The notes under the pieces: model-generated
Databases searched by the model: none
Seen by the model: only the letters and a program-made list of their open reading frames with translations
What the model was told of the DNA's origin: nothing
Translations under genes and position numbers: made by a program
Assembly: GCA_022592445.1 (NCBI GenBank)
Contig: JABYQR010000360.1
Location: forward strand, 1 to 43,691
Reading direction: 5' to 3'
DNA from: Cytidiella melzeri
Lineage: Eukaryota; Basidiomycota; Agaricomycetes; Polyporales; Irpicaceae
DNA: 43,691 bases
Part shown: piece by piece, positions 33,078 to 43,158 of the stretch
How positions within the stretch are numbered: the first letter of the stretch is position 1
Layout of the letters: every line of letters starts with the position of its first letter

Positions 33078-35360
33078 ATGGACGACTCAGGCTCTCTACC
33101 ACATCCTCTCGACACGCCCCCAATGTCTCGTGTCCCATCTTACATCCATTTTGCACCGCGGCGCGCAATCGCGTCGTTCGAGAACCTGGTCGCGCTTGCA
33201 AACTATGAAGAGAGACTACGAGAGGCTCGCAAGATCGTATGGAGAGACAGGGGGGAGAAGCCAGTCGAGCTTGACAGTCTGTGGGAGTGCTTTGAGCATG
33301 GTGGCCGAGGCGGCTTGAGTGCGTGGTGATGTTCTCCCCTCACTACCTCGAGAGACCAACGGCGTCGTTTGCAGGGGCAGGTACCTTGGCGTTCGCTATA
33401 CGCTCAGGCGTGAACTTCATTCTGCTCATGACACGCATAAAACAGGTCCCTAGGTAAGCATGTCTTGTCCTTTCTGCATATCGTATCAACAGACTCCCCG
33501 CAGTTCATACCGGTTTGCAGTGATTCGCCAAGCACTGTTCGGATCGGACTCTGTTCGATTTGCTGCTATGCTAGGTACGTTCAGCTGCAGAGTCTGAGAC
33601 GACCGTGTAACCTCACGCTTTTAGGCCTCTTCGTTTCCATCTACAAGTTCGTCCTTAACGCCTTGCCGACTCTCATTCCTGGGTCTCCACGACCTGCTGC
33701 ACACGCGCACTCTCACTCCCGCTCACGAACAAAGTTTCGGGATCGATACCCTCGTGGTGCGGACGCACTCTTGAACGCATCTGCAAATCCGTTCGAGGAA
33801 GAAGAAGGCGACGTCGAGCTTGGACGGGGGCGACTTATATTGGACAGACGTGCAAGGCTGTCGCTAAGTACGCAAGAATATCAAAGGAAGAACACGAACA
33901 GGTGGTATTCAGTCATTGCAGGCGCAGTGGCTGGCGGTGCTGCTATCTTGTGCGAAAAGAATGGTCGCCGACTGACTATCGCGCAGCAGCTATTCGTTCG
34001 GTGAGTGACTACAGCACACGCCTTTCTGAATGCAAGGATAACACGTTCTAGAGGCTTGCAGGGCAGTTATAATGCATTCTCAACAAAGCACAACTTCAAA
34101 ATCCCGCACGGCGACGTTATTGTGTTCTCCCTTTGGTAGGCTCCTCCCTCACAAACCGAAAAGTGACTGCTCAATAAGTTCGTGCAGCTGTGGACAAATT
34201 CTGTATGGATTCCTCTTGCGGCCAGATACCCTACCACGTGCATATGTTCATTGGTATGCGTCTCACTATCCGTCCTCGAGCTTCTCTCATGTCGTGTGGC
34301 AGGATCCAGGAAGCAGGCAAAATCCCAAAGGAATGTGTAGCCATGAACAGGGATTTAGTTCGAGACCACGTATTTAAATTATCGGATATAAATACCCTAA
34401 TATCTCGCGCGGTATGTGCACAAGTCATGCACCTGCTAAAAAGAACTAACACGTCGCAGGATATTACCGCCGCTAATCACGCCGACCTGGTCGCTCGACG
34501 CACACTCGCACTAGCATCGGAACCTTCCTACGGCCCATACTTTGGCCCATGCTCCGCTGTGCACCCGTGGGAGAATTACTGTCGAAACGTGCCTGTTGAA
34601 CGTTTTTGGAACGTGTTCAAGTGGATGGTGCCCATTTACGGTGCCTTACACTTGATACCGATGGTCTTATTGAAGAGGAAGACGGTCCTGCAGGACCCGG
34701 TGAAAATGCTTGTGCGCGCGGGTTGGGGAACTGCGAGGAGCTCAGCCTTCCTTGGGGTATTCGTTGTGATTTACCAATGTACGTGTCAGCCTGTGCTACT
34801 CTACATACTTGACCAACTGATTCTCTCTGCATACAGCGTTCTTCTGCTGGAAACACAATGTGTGGCTTACCTTGACGGCGCTCCGTTCACCTGCAACCAA
34901 ATCGCTGCTCTCCAGCGCTGTCAAATACCTCCCTCAGCCTTTTGTCGACATGTTCCTATCCAAACCCTCATTTTGGCTGGGGGGTCTGCTGTGTGGCTTG
35001 TCTTTATTCGTGGAAGAAGCAAGAAGACGCCCTGAACTAGCTATGTACGTGCTACCGAAGGGCTTAGAAAGTGCCTGGGTCATGGCTCGTGGGAAGCGCC
35101 TGGTGCCGAGGACGGGGCAATATGGAGAGGCGCTGGTAAGTTTTTTTCTCGTGGAAAGCAGACGTCCACGAAATACTGATTCGATACGATTCAGCTCACT
35201 GCTGTGGGAATGGGGATGGTCATGGTATGTCTCTGACATGTCGGTTAGAGCAAGTGGTTTACTGATCATCAACTTTTTGTAGACTATTTACCAGAACGAC
35301 CCGCAACACCTGTCTGGGCTTGTTCGACGGATATTGTATCAGTTTGTGGGTCCGAATTGA
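33078..35360 (+). CDS. TMEM135-like multi-pass membrane protein (11 exons, 583 aa)
   Basis: Fungal member of the TMEM135/PMP52 family, which in animals is linked to peroxisomes, mitochondrial dynamics and lipid handling; the fungal role is not established. Exons: 33078-33318, 33375-33453, 33504-33574, 33625-34000, 34052-34135, 34188-34253, 34303-34411, 34460-34778, 34837-35135, 35195-35224, 35283-35360, totalling 584 codons with stop. Recognisable blocks are SFENLVALANYEERLREA, CEKNGRRLTIAQQLFVRGLQ, the Cys/His-rich GPCSAVHPWENYC segment of the TMEM135 N-terminal domain, and the C-terminal YQNDPQHLSGLVRRILYQFVG. Around 6-8 hydrophobic segments are seen. A Ser/His/Arg-rich loop with an acidic cluster (about 33690-33830) looks disordered and cytosolic. 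The first donor is GTGCGT (33319); the alternative GTGGTG would break frame. Exon 10 has 30 nt. Confidence 0.9.
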
Positions 35361-36289
35361 GCATAGGCCCTTTGGTTGCGAGTCTGTCTGGCTTGTCATG
35401 GTATACTCATAATCAAGCTCTGCGTCCCTTTAAGTACGTCCAGGTACATCTGACACTCTTCTTGTCCAAATAGCAAGCTGTATACATTTGATGACAGTTG
35501 TCAAAGAGTATTATTGGTAGCTGCTGTTTATGTTGTTCCTGGTTGTTGTTGGCTATTGGTGGCAAATACGACACAGGGCCGCCAACTACACCCCCACAAT
35601 GTTGGAACTGAATGTTTCAGCTTGTGTTTCATGCGCCACAATCTTCTCATGACACTTGGTTGATGATAGGAGTACTTAGAGGCTATGAATCCGGATCATA
35701 TATGTGGATTCCTGATTGTTTGGGACACATACCACCAACAGCACCCGCTGGATGTTGAAACATTGGTTGGAGTTTTGATTCAGGTTTCAAGCCACAGTGC
35801 TTTTGCACCACAATCTTCTCGTGACACGTGATGGGAGATAGGAGTGATTGGAGGCTATGAGTAAGAGTGCTGTTAATTCACTATAGTGTGCTGACAGCCC
35901 TTCAACCCACACCCGGGTTTATACACGAGATTGTACTGTTAGCTCAAGATAAAAGGGCAAAGGAAAAGGGGGTCAGCAGGTGGCACCCGGTGACCTTACA
36001 GCGTGAATATTGGTGTACAGAGATGAGCGCATGGAAATTTCATTCACAGAGATTACGGGATTGTCAGCCTGAACAAGGAGTTGCCTAATTGGGAGGTCAC
36101 GTGCATGATCGGCAAGTTGGCGCAGAGGCGTGCAAGATAGCAATCGTACAACCTGAAAGGCGGTTCGAGTGATGTTGGTTTGCAACAAGGCCTGAAAATC
36201 TTATTAATCATGCATCATTCGAGAGCTCAACCTATACAATTTTTGTTATTCCCAGTTGTAACAGTAAGGTTACTACTCACCAGATAAGT
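35361..36289. other. Intergenic AT-rich spacer with a duplicated segment
   Basis: No gene seen. About 90 bp is present twice, at 35601-35688 and 35766-35860, sharing CACCACAATCTTCTC-TGACAC, GATAGGAGT and GAGGCTATGA. This looks like fragments of an unidentified repeat. Confidence 0.45.
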
Positions 36290-37051
36290 TGTTAAACTTG
36301 AGGGGATAGAGTGAGATAGAGTGTGAGAGGTGTGGTGAGCGAAGTACTGGGGAGTACTGAGTAGTCCTTTATCAACAGAGTGGATAAGACTGAGGGGATA
36401 TGCCCTCAGGAGTGCCTCTATATATACATGAAGAGGAGGACCCCAGGTACTACCCTAAGACCCCTAATACCTACATGAGTAAGTGAAGTAATCTACCTTA
36501 CTAAGCATGCCCTATGCCCTAGTGGTGCCATCTCAATAATCAACCAATAGCAATTGTCCCCATGACCTGACCCCATGACCCAGTCCCAAGGCTAGACTTG
36601 TTCTAGCTTGTTCTAAGCCAAGGCTAGACTTTTCCAGAAGGTTCTAAGAACTATGACATCATCTAATGGAATGTTCTATACTATGACATCATAGTTCCAG
36701 CATGTTCCACAAGGTTCCAGAGAGTTCTATCATGTGATACACAGATAAGGCAAGGAGCGCATCAGTGCATCAGAGACAGGAGGCGCATCAGCGCATCAAT
36801 TGATAGGCACTGAGAATAAGCAGAATAAGCGCCTGATAAGCGCCAGATAAGCACTGGATAAGCATCTAAATAAACGCTGGATAAGCGCTGGATAAGCGCC
36901 TGATAAGCGCTTAAATATTCCCAATAATACCGTTGCCTGGTAAGGCAAGTCTTGTAGAAACATTGAAAATCTGTGACACCAGTCCGTAATCAGTAAGTAG
37001 AGATAACAATAATGTTATACTGCAATAGTAGTCTATCAGGGTGCACTAACA
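36290..37051 (+). repeat. Probable solo LTR, 762 bp
   Basis: It begins TGTTAAACTTGAGGGG and ends GTGCACTAACA, giving a perfect 5-bp TGTTA/TAACA inverted terminus. Its flanks are TAAGT (36285-36289) and TAATT (37052-37056), a 4-of-5 match to a target duplication. It contains a TATATATA box at about 36418 and many short internal repeats. The sequence after the right end does not start with TGG as a primer binding site would, so a solo LTR is favoured over the start of a full element. It lies just upstream of the MULE. Confidence 0.5.
36818..36915 (+). repeat. Degenerate 11-bp tandem array rich in GATAAG
   Basis: About nine units of roughly CTGGATAAGCG; GATAAG occurs six times between 36835 and 36907. 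GATAAG fits the HGATAR site of fungal GATA factors. Confidence 0.65.
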
Positions 37052-37100
37052 TAATTGCGGGGGCGGACAGGCTGACACGAACAGGTACCCAACATCATCG

Positions 37101-39928
37101 ATGGCTACCCCTCCCCCCAGAAAGAAACCAAAAGCAAAGACTGCTTGCCGCCCCAAAACCCCGCCCACCCCCAGAGGCTTTATACATGTTAATGAAGCTG
37201 TTGCAAGCCGAGCTGAGCCTTACAAGTTACCACATGATTCGGCAACAATTTATACTGATCAACTCTTCCTTGATGACAGCCAGCGCGAAGCAGTTTTGCA
37301 CATCTATGCGGGTGATCAACAATTTTGTCAAACATTTGATACCGGTAACAAGCACGGTCAACTTACCGCTCACGCGATTCTTGCTGCCAATCACCTTGAC
37401 AATGGTGCCCTGGACAACTTCGGGAGTAAATGGAGCTGCAGGTGGTCAAGTAGTGAAGGTGCCGGAGAGAAGGTCACTCAGAGGCTTCTATATCAGTGGT
37501 GAGTACACAACCTCAACAATTCACGGACGGTTTCCTCAACCATAACCATAGCTCGTGTAGCTACAGTCACGCGGCTTGCAGCTCGAGCAAGTGCAGTAAC
37601 CCTGTCAACTTCACAGGATGTTTAGTGCACTGCGAGATTGTGTATCAAGTAAACAGTCATCAAATTATTGCAATTTGTGGGCACTTGGAGCACAACGACA
37701 AGTGCCTTACTAGTGCATTCACACGGCCGCCCGTATTTCCGGTACATCCATCCGTCTATAAACATGCACTATAACTCCTCAAGACCGGTGTCACTCTCGC
37801 TGATGTCAAGAAGATGAATCAACAAATGTTTGCAGAGCATCAGTACATGGGCATGCCACAAGATTTGGCAAACTCACAATATTGGTGGCTTCTTTCCCAT
37901 AAAGACAACCGTTCCCTCTACCAACAATTCCATTGTCTTCAGGGAATCAAAATCTCGGAGAAAGATCACATTAATCTGCATGAGTGGCTCGACACAGACT
38001 CACCGCAGTTTGTCAGACCCTTCACAATGCCATACATCACTATTCGCCGAGAACTGCTGAGGGAGAGCATCTTGAAGTCTGTATCTCAACACCAGAGATG
38101 AACAACGCTGCATGGAAGTACGGACATCACTCACAGGTACTTCTCAATGGAACGTTTGGAATCAGTGACAAAAAGATGCTTCTTTTTATTGTGATGGGTG
38201 TGGACGAAGCAAACCGAGGAGTTGCTCTTGCGTTCTTCCTGTTTTCTGCCCCGAGCGGAAATCAAAACACTGCTGCTGGCTATGACACAAACATTTTTAA
38301 AAGGTGTTAGAGCGGTGGCGGCTGTCATTGGGAAGACGGGATGGAGAAGACTTCAACGTCTGGGTAGCAATCACTGACACAGACCTTACGGAGCGCAGGG
38401 CACTTCTTCAAGTTTTCCCCCACATAGTCCTCCTGATTTGCAAATTTCACTTGCGGCAGTCCTGGAAGAACCACAGAAATAGATCGCTGAAAGGGACCTC
38501 AACCAACCATTGCAATCTCAAGTGCTGTCTTTGTCAAGTTGAACACCTACTTCTTGAGACAGAAGATTTTATGAGTGCGAAGTCTATTGTGACTGAAGAG
38601 AAGAGGGTAATACTTGTGTTGCAGGGTGCGGGGGAATGCAACAAAGGTGCCTCGGCAGGCGCAGTAGAGCATCTTGATTACCTTGACTCTTATTGGCTAC
38701 GCAAAGCTCTGTGGGTGAGCTGGTTGAAGGTTGGACGTCTTCGCATGGCGATACTTCTCAAGCGCCCCATTAACGGGATCATACCTACAACAAATCACCT
38801 CAAGTCATTCAATGGAATATTGAAGCAGAAACAATTACGTCGGTGGCAAAATAATGGGCGACAGCTTTGAATTGACATCCTGGTCCATGTTCTTGTGCTG
38901 CATGCCCTTCCTTCTATCTTTCAGCAGTGGCGTCTTGAAGACTCGGAATCAGCATGGCAGGATGCGTTGCTGAGAAAACTTCCAGGTGGTGTTATGATCC
39001 TTGATTTGTGCAGTCACTCTTTTCTTCCTTCTGTACTGGCTGTGTATTGGGCTAACACTAACGAGAGAGATGTGGGGGCTGCCGCGCTGGTTGGAAACTG
39101 TCATATAGGTGTGCCAACCCTGAATAACGAAGGAGCTTACACCTTCGAGTGCTTCTTGGCTCTTGCAACAGAGTTTGACCTGTCACCGATCAAGTATACT
39201 ATTGTTTTCCATCTAGCAGGCATGGTAACCTGTACTTGTCTGGACTTTTTTGGGCGAGGTCGTGTCTGCAAGCATATTTGTGCTGCTGCGGTACAGACAG
39301 AGTTGCTTTGGAGACAAGACCTTCAGCTTTCTTACTTGTGGTTATGGGTGCCAAACTCTGAGGAAGAGGCATACCTTCTGTAGTCTTGCAGCCCCGTGCT
39401 CAAGCCCTTCCAATAGAAGCAGCAGCTCCCCCGATATTTGTGTTGGATCCCGTCACACAAGCTTTGATCGCAATCAATGATTTCCTTTGTGAAGGTGCTG
39501 ACTCCAAAAATCCTCAACTGGGGTCTGAGCAACTGGAAGGGCATGACTCGAATGCCATTGGAAGGAGGATTACAGATGAACTCACCTTGGATGACACATC
39601 TGATCTTGCTGGCAGTGAGCACTCTGGGTTTGTGACACCAGGTCCGGACAATGACAACGCTGACAATGCCAATGACGATACCCTATCAGCACGAGGCCCT
39701 CGACCCAACCTGGACTTTAAAGAGCTGCAGCAAACCAATCAGCAAGCGCTGAATAAACAGACTATTTCACGCACCCTTCATGACCTCGAGAAGATGGCTC
39801 CTCGCCTGGACCAGATGGCAGAATGGCTATGCAATGCTCACCTTGCACAACATCTCAGTGCAGACATCTTCCGAGCAAAGAAAGTACAATCCGTTTTGAA
39901 CAGGCTCACCTGCCAGCTCGACCGGTAG
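37101..39928 (+). pseudogene. MULE-type transposase with SWIM zinc finger (inactivated)
   Basis: Mutator-like transposase, recognisable throughout but broken. Landmarks in order: a basic Pro/Lys-rich start (37101), DFTGCLVHCEI-like block (FTGCLVHCEIVYQV, about 37613), HPSVYKHAL (37748), WKYGHHSQVLL (38113) leading into the DDE domain, VWVAITDTDL (38360) with the second Asp, CKFHLRQSWKNH (38440), HVLVLHALPSIF (38885) and a SWIM finger CTC...CKH (about 39231-39280). An acidic, Gln-rich tail ends at 39926-39928. Lesions: TAA at 37772, single-base shifts near 38030 and 38300, TGA at 38868, a stop or shift near 39381, and the first catalytic Asp changed to Asn (AAT at 38146, NGTFG instead of DGTFG). 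I could not identify the terminal inverted repeats. Confidence 0.8.
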
Positions 39929-40344
39929 AACACTCACAACCACCCTGGACACAAAAGGGGCCAGGCACAAGCACACCAGACCTCTTAGAGGTGATCACGT
40001 GAGCAAGTTGTGTGGAGTTGTGTGTGTAAAGTGTGCAAGTGGGTCAAAGAGTCCTAAACTTTGCTAAAGGTAACAAGAAAGTTATTGCAAGTAGCGACAA
40101 GTGTAGCCAGGAGGCTTTTTATGAGTAGCGCGAGTGGACGAGCTTCACGTAAAGCGAGAAGATAGACAAAGGACACAAATGCAAACGCAGGTGCAAGACG
40201 AGAAAGGAACGCAGTAAACGCGGATGCTACAAAAGTAAAGCTTGAATAAACATGACACAGTGAAAGAAAGAACGCAACACAGTAACTAAATAAAGAATGC
40301 AGTATATAACGCAACGCAACAAGACTCTTCTTTCTCTGAGACAC
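39929..40344. other. Spacer after the MULE, no gene seen
   Basis: It contains the near-palindrome ACCTCTTAGAGGT followed by TCACGTGA (about 39981-40004), possibly connected with the MULE end. A TATATAA stands at about 40302. No convincing coding region. Confidence 0.4.
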
Positions 40345-40958
40345 CTACTGATTAGGAACAGGAATTCTTCCCACGACGTACTCGGACTCTCTGTGTTGGC
40401 AAATCACAGCAAACGTGCAGGGGTGGGTAGCGCAAGCACGAACCACAAGATGCGCGACGTGGGGCAGTAGCATCTCGATGACGTTGACCTTGCACTTGGG
40501 GTTGTATGGGCGGTCGTAAGAGCGGGTGCTCAAGTCACAGTCGAGGTGTGGATCAATGGCGTAGATGCGAGGTTCACAGTTCTTGCAAGGCTGCAGCAGC
40601 AGGACTGGGCCCGGAGGGTTTTGAATGAGGAAGTTGTTGAGGTCCTCGTATAGCTCAAACAGAAGTGGTATCAACCTCATTTGTTTGTGGGACAAGCAAT
40701 AGTGTGGTGCGGCGGGTTGTTGTAGTCTATCTCGGAGTCTTGGTAGGACTTGAGTTTGGACTCGTCGTCTTGCTGGGGCTCGGGTGTAGGGGAACTCGAC
40801 AAGACAGTGATGGGCAAGTTTGGCGAGTTATAGAAAATGCGAGGTGGGTTTGCGGGGAGGTCTGCTGCTCTTTCAGGGCATTGCACGGGTTCTTGTGGAC
40901 CACAGTAGTGGCATAGGTGGTTAACAGCAGGTTCAAACACTGATCTCGACGCTGGCAT
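40345..40958 (-). pseudogene. Cys-rich ORF of unknown family, one apparent frameshift
   Basis: On the minus strand a frame from 40958 gives about 90 residues with CHYCGPQEPVQCPE near the start and a Pro/Asp-rich middle. It ends at a TGA near 40677. The overlapping frame continues with MRLIPLLFELYEDLNNF, LLLQPCKNCEPRIYA, PKCKVNVIEMLLPHV and CTFAVICQH up to 40345. One extra A in the AAA run near 40680 would join both into roughly 205 residues. Two CxxC pairs suggest zinc binding. No family is recognised; its position between a MULE and a gypsy LTR suggests a transposon-carried gene. Confidence 0.4.
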
Positions 40959-41130
40959 AAACGAGACAATGTTTTTTGGGGCTGAATAAGATGGTTGAGA
41001 TATACGGGAACGCAGGATGAGAATGCAGTGAGAATGCAGTGAGAACGCAGTGACACTAGCCTCAGACGCGAGCGAGCTAGTGCAAATGAGAAGTGGGAAG
41101 GTTTTTAGGTGGTAACTTGGGGGGTTGTTG

Positions 41131-41750
41131 TTAAGAACTGATACGGGATCGGTGTTGTCGCAAAGTCCGATGCTGCTAATCGGGTCGGCGATCGGAGTAG
41201 GCGACAGGGGGAGCTGTAAGAGTCAATCGGCTTCAACTAAGTAAGTTGCGCCTCTCGTGAATCCTCGGTGACTCGGATTTGGACTTAGCAAGATCAAGGG
41301 TTCGGCCTCGGAGACTCGGGGTCGGCGAAGACGATGTTGGAGGAAGAGTTTCAGAACAGAAGTCGGGCAGCGACGAGTAAGACGACTTCAGCAAGTGAAG
41401 TCGAATGAAGAGGTAGGAATAGGATGGGGATCTTATTCGATATTCGAACTTAAACTTCTACTGTACAATTGAGTCTGGTTATATAGTACTAGAAGTTGTA
41501 AGTCCGATAAGGCATGCGTGTATGGTCCGAGACAAGAGAGGATTAGATCAGGCGAATAATCGGAGTCGGAGGAAATACGGAGAAAAAGTACAAAGGGATA
41601 TCTACAACTGATGAAACCGGTGATAGCGAGCACAAGGTAAATCGGAGGAACATCGGTGTTGGACCGTGTGACGAGTTGAGGATGTGGCTGTGCGAGGATA
41701 AGGATGTCGGATGTCCGGTGCCGATCACGTGATCGGATCGGATCGTAATA
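41131..41750 (-). repeat. 3' LTR of the gypsy element (outer edge approximate)
   Basis: It abuts the polypurine tract at 41750 with TATTACGATCC (minus strand), where the relic at 29272 reads TGTTACAATCC; the younger copy therefore appears mutated from the usual TG. It contains the hairpin at 41383-41403. The proposed outer edge near 41131 rests only on a TGTTA start. Confidence 0.5.
41383..41403. other. Hairpin in gypsy LTR
   Basis: CGACTTCA - GCAAG - TGAAGTCG, a perfect 8-bp stem; the relic at 28898-28918 keeps the stem with different bases. Confidence 0.6.
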
Positions 41751-41753
41751 GTA

Positions 41754-41765
41754 CCTTCCCCTTAA
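41754..41765 (-). promoter_or_regulatory. Polypurine tract of the gypsy element
   Basis: TTAAGGGGAAGG on the minus strand immediately before the LTR edge; the relic has TTTAAAGGGGAG at the same place. It would prime plus-strand DNA synthesis. Confidence 0.6.
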
Positions 41766-41825
41766 GGCCCGAACCCCTGAGGGCAATGCTTCTCCCGTCT
41801 TGATGATCGGAGATAGCGATAGGTG

Positions 41826-41832
41826 TATAAAA
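41826..41832 (+). promoter_or_regulatory. TATA box of the gypsy antisense gene
   Basis: TATAAAA, 92 bp before the ATG at 41918; the relic has TATATAA 86 bp before its ATG. Confidence 0.55.
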
Positions 41833-41917
41833 ACCAAGGACTGACTGACGATGTGGATTTTGACACTTTTCACCCCAACTCCCACTACCCAACAAAACAA
41901 CTTGCGCATTATCGGAA

Positions 41918-43031
41918 ATGTCTGCCCCTGCTGGTAAGTCATAATCGGAATCGGCTTTATTCGCTGACTTCATTTCTGTTGTCAGAAACTACTGCCCAGA
42001 GAGTCGAGCGTCTTCGTCGGCAACGCGAGGAGGCTCAACAGCGATTCGCCGCGGAGCAACAGCGATTGCAGGACGAGGAGGCCGAACTGGAGGCGGAGAT
42101 GGCGCAAGAGATAGCGAGAGAGGCTGAGGAGAAGGAGAAGGAGAAGGAGAAGGAGGCCCAGAGGGTTGCTCAGGCCAAGGCCGATCGGCTGGCCGAGCAG
42201 CAGGCTCGGGATGCGGCTGAGGCGAAGAAAGTGGCAGAGGCAGCAAAGGGGAAGTCGAAGGCTAAGCCCAAGCAGAAGGCAGCGTCAGTCGCGTCGGGAT
42301 CGGGGGCCGACCCTATGGTCGCGGTGACGGAGGCCGCAAAGGCGGTCACCCTGGGAAAGCAGAAAGGAAAGGCAAAGGCAAAATCGGCGCCGACCATCGC
42401 GGACTCGGACCTGTCGGGCGAGGAGAAAGATGGGGGTGATGTGGAGATGGTTGATGCCTCCATCCCAGAGGGCATGGCGGTCGGAAACGACTGCGATCGG
42501 TGCGCCAGGATCGGCGCCCAGTGCCTGTGGAAGGTGAACGGTCGGGGGTCCTCGTGCGCGAAGTGCTTCAAGGACAAGCAGAAGTGCGAGATGGGTGGAG
42601 TGAAGGTGAAGACGGTGGGGCAGCTGTCTGAGGCGCCATCGGGGTCGGCGAATCGGCTCGTCGCACCCCCGATCGCGAAGGCGGCGTCAGGGAACTCCGA
42701 GGCCTCGTCGTCGAAGAAGAGGAAGGGGTCCGAGGCGAGTAGCCGGCCGACTAAGATGAAGAAGTACGAGGCGAAGGTCTTTTTGCACAAGGGCAAGAAA
42801 CATCGGGAGTTGGTGGAGCACGCCGATGAGCCTGAGTTGTCCGAGGCGACCGATTCGGAGTCCGAGCTCAGGGAGCTCAACCGTAACGTCGAGGTACTCC
42901 AGGACCTTGTCCGGGAGTTAATCGACGTGACTCGGAGGAACTTTGTCCTCTGGCAGGAGTGGATGGGGCAGGAGGATGGGTCGGACTCGGAAATCTCGGT
43001 CGTTGAGGGGAAGAAGAAGGCAAAGAAGTAG
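41918..43031 (+). CDS. Antisense gene of the gypsy element: coiled-coil protein with Zn2Cys6-type cluster, 353 aa
   Basis: Exons 41918-41933 (16 nt) and 41986-43031; intron 52 bp, GTAAGT..GTCAG. Residues about 9-75 form a highly charged coiled coil (Arg/Glu/Gln/Ala rich), followed by a Lys/Ala-rich basic stretch. At residues 175-206 six cysteines have the exact spacing CX2CX6CX10CX2CX6C of the fungal binuclear zinc cluster. Next come a Lys-rich segment (SSKKRKG) that could act as nuclear signal, an acidic stretch, and a C-terminal amphipathic helix (LNRNVEVLQDLVRELIDV). The gene runs opposite to pol and ends 127 bp from the pol stop. From memory, similar proteins are repetitive in agaricomycete genomes, but I know no function. 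DNA binding or control of the element's own transcription is inference. No lesions are seen in this copy. Confidence 0.8.
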
Positions 43032-43158
43032 ATAATACTTTCTTTGTATTTGTTGTAAAATATAGTTTTCTTTTTCTTGTTGTCTTGAAGTGTGAGAGCG
43101 AATCGGACTCGGAGAAATTCGGAGATAAAAATAAGATGGGATATGTTGAACAAATGAA

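Noticed and set aside
36290..37051. Left end of the MULE
   Set aside because: TGTTA..TAACA ends, TATA box and flanking 4-of-5 duplication fit an LTR better; no inverted counterpart was found after the MULE.
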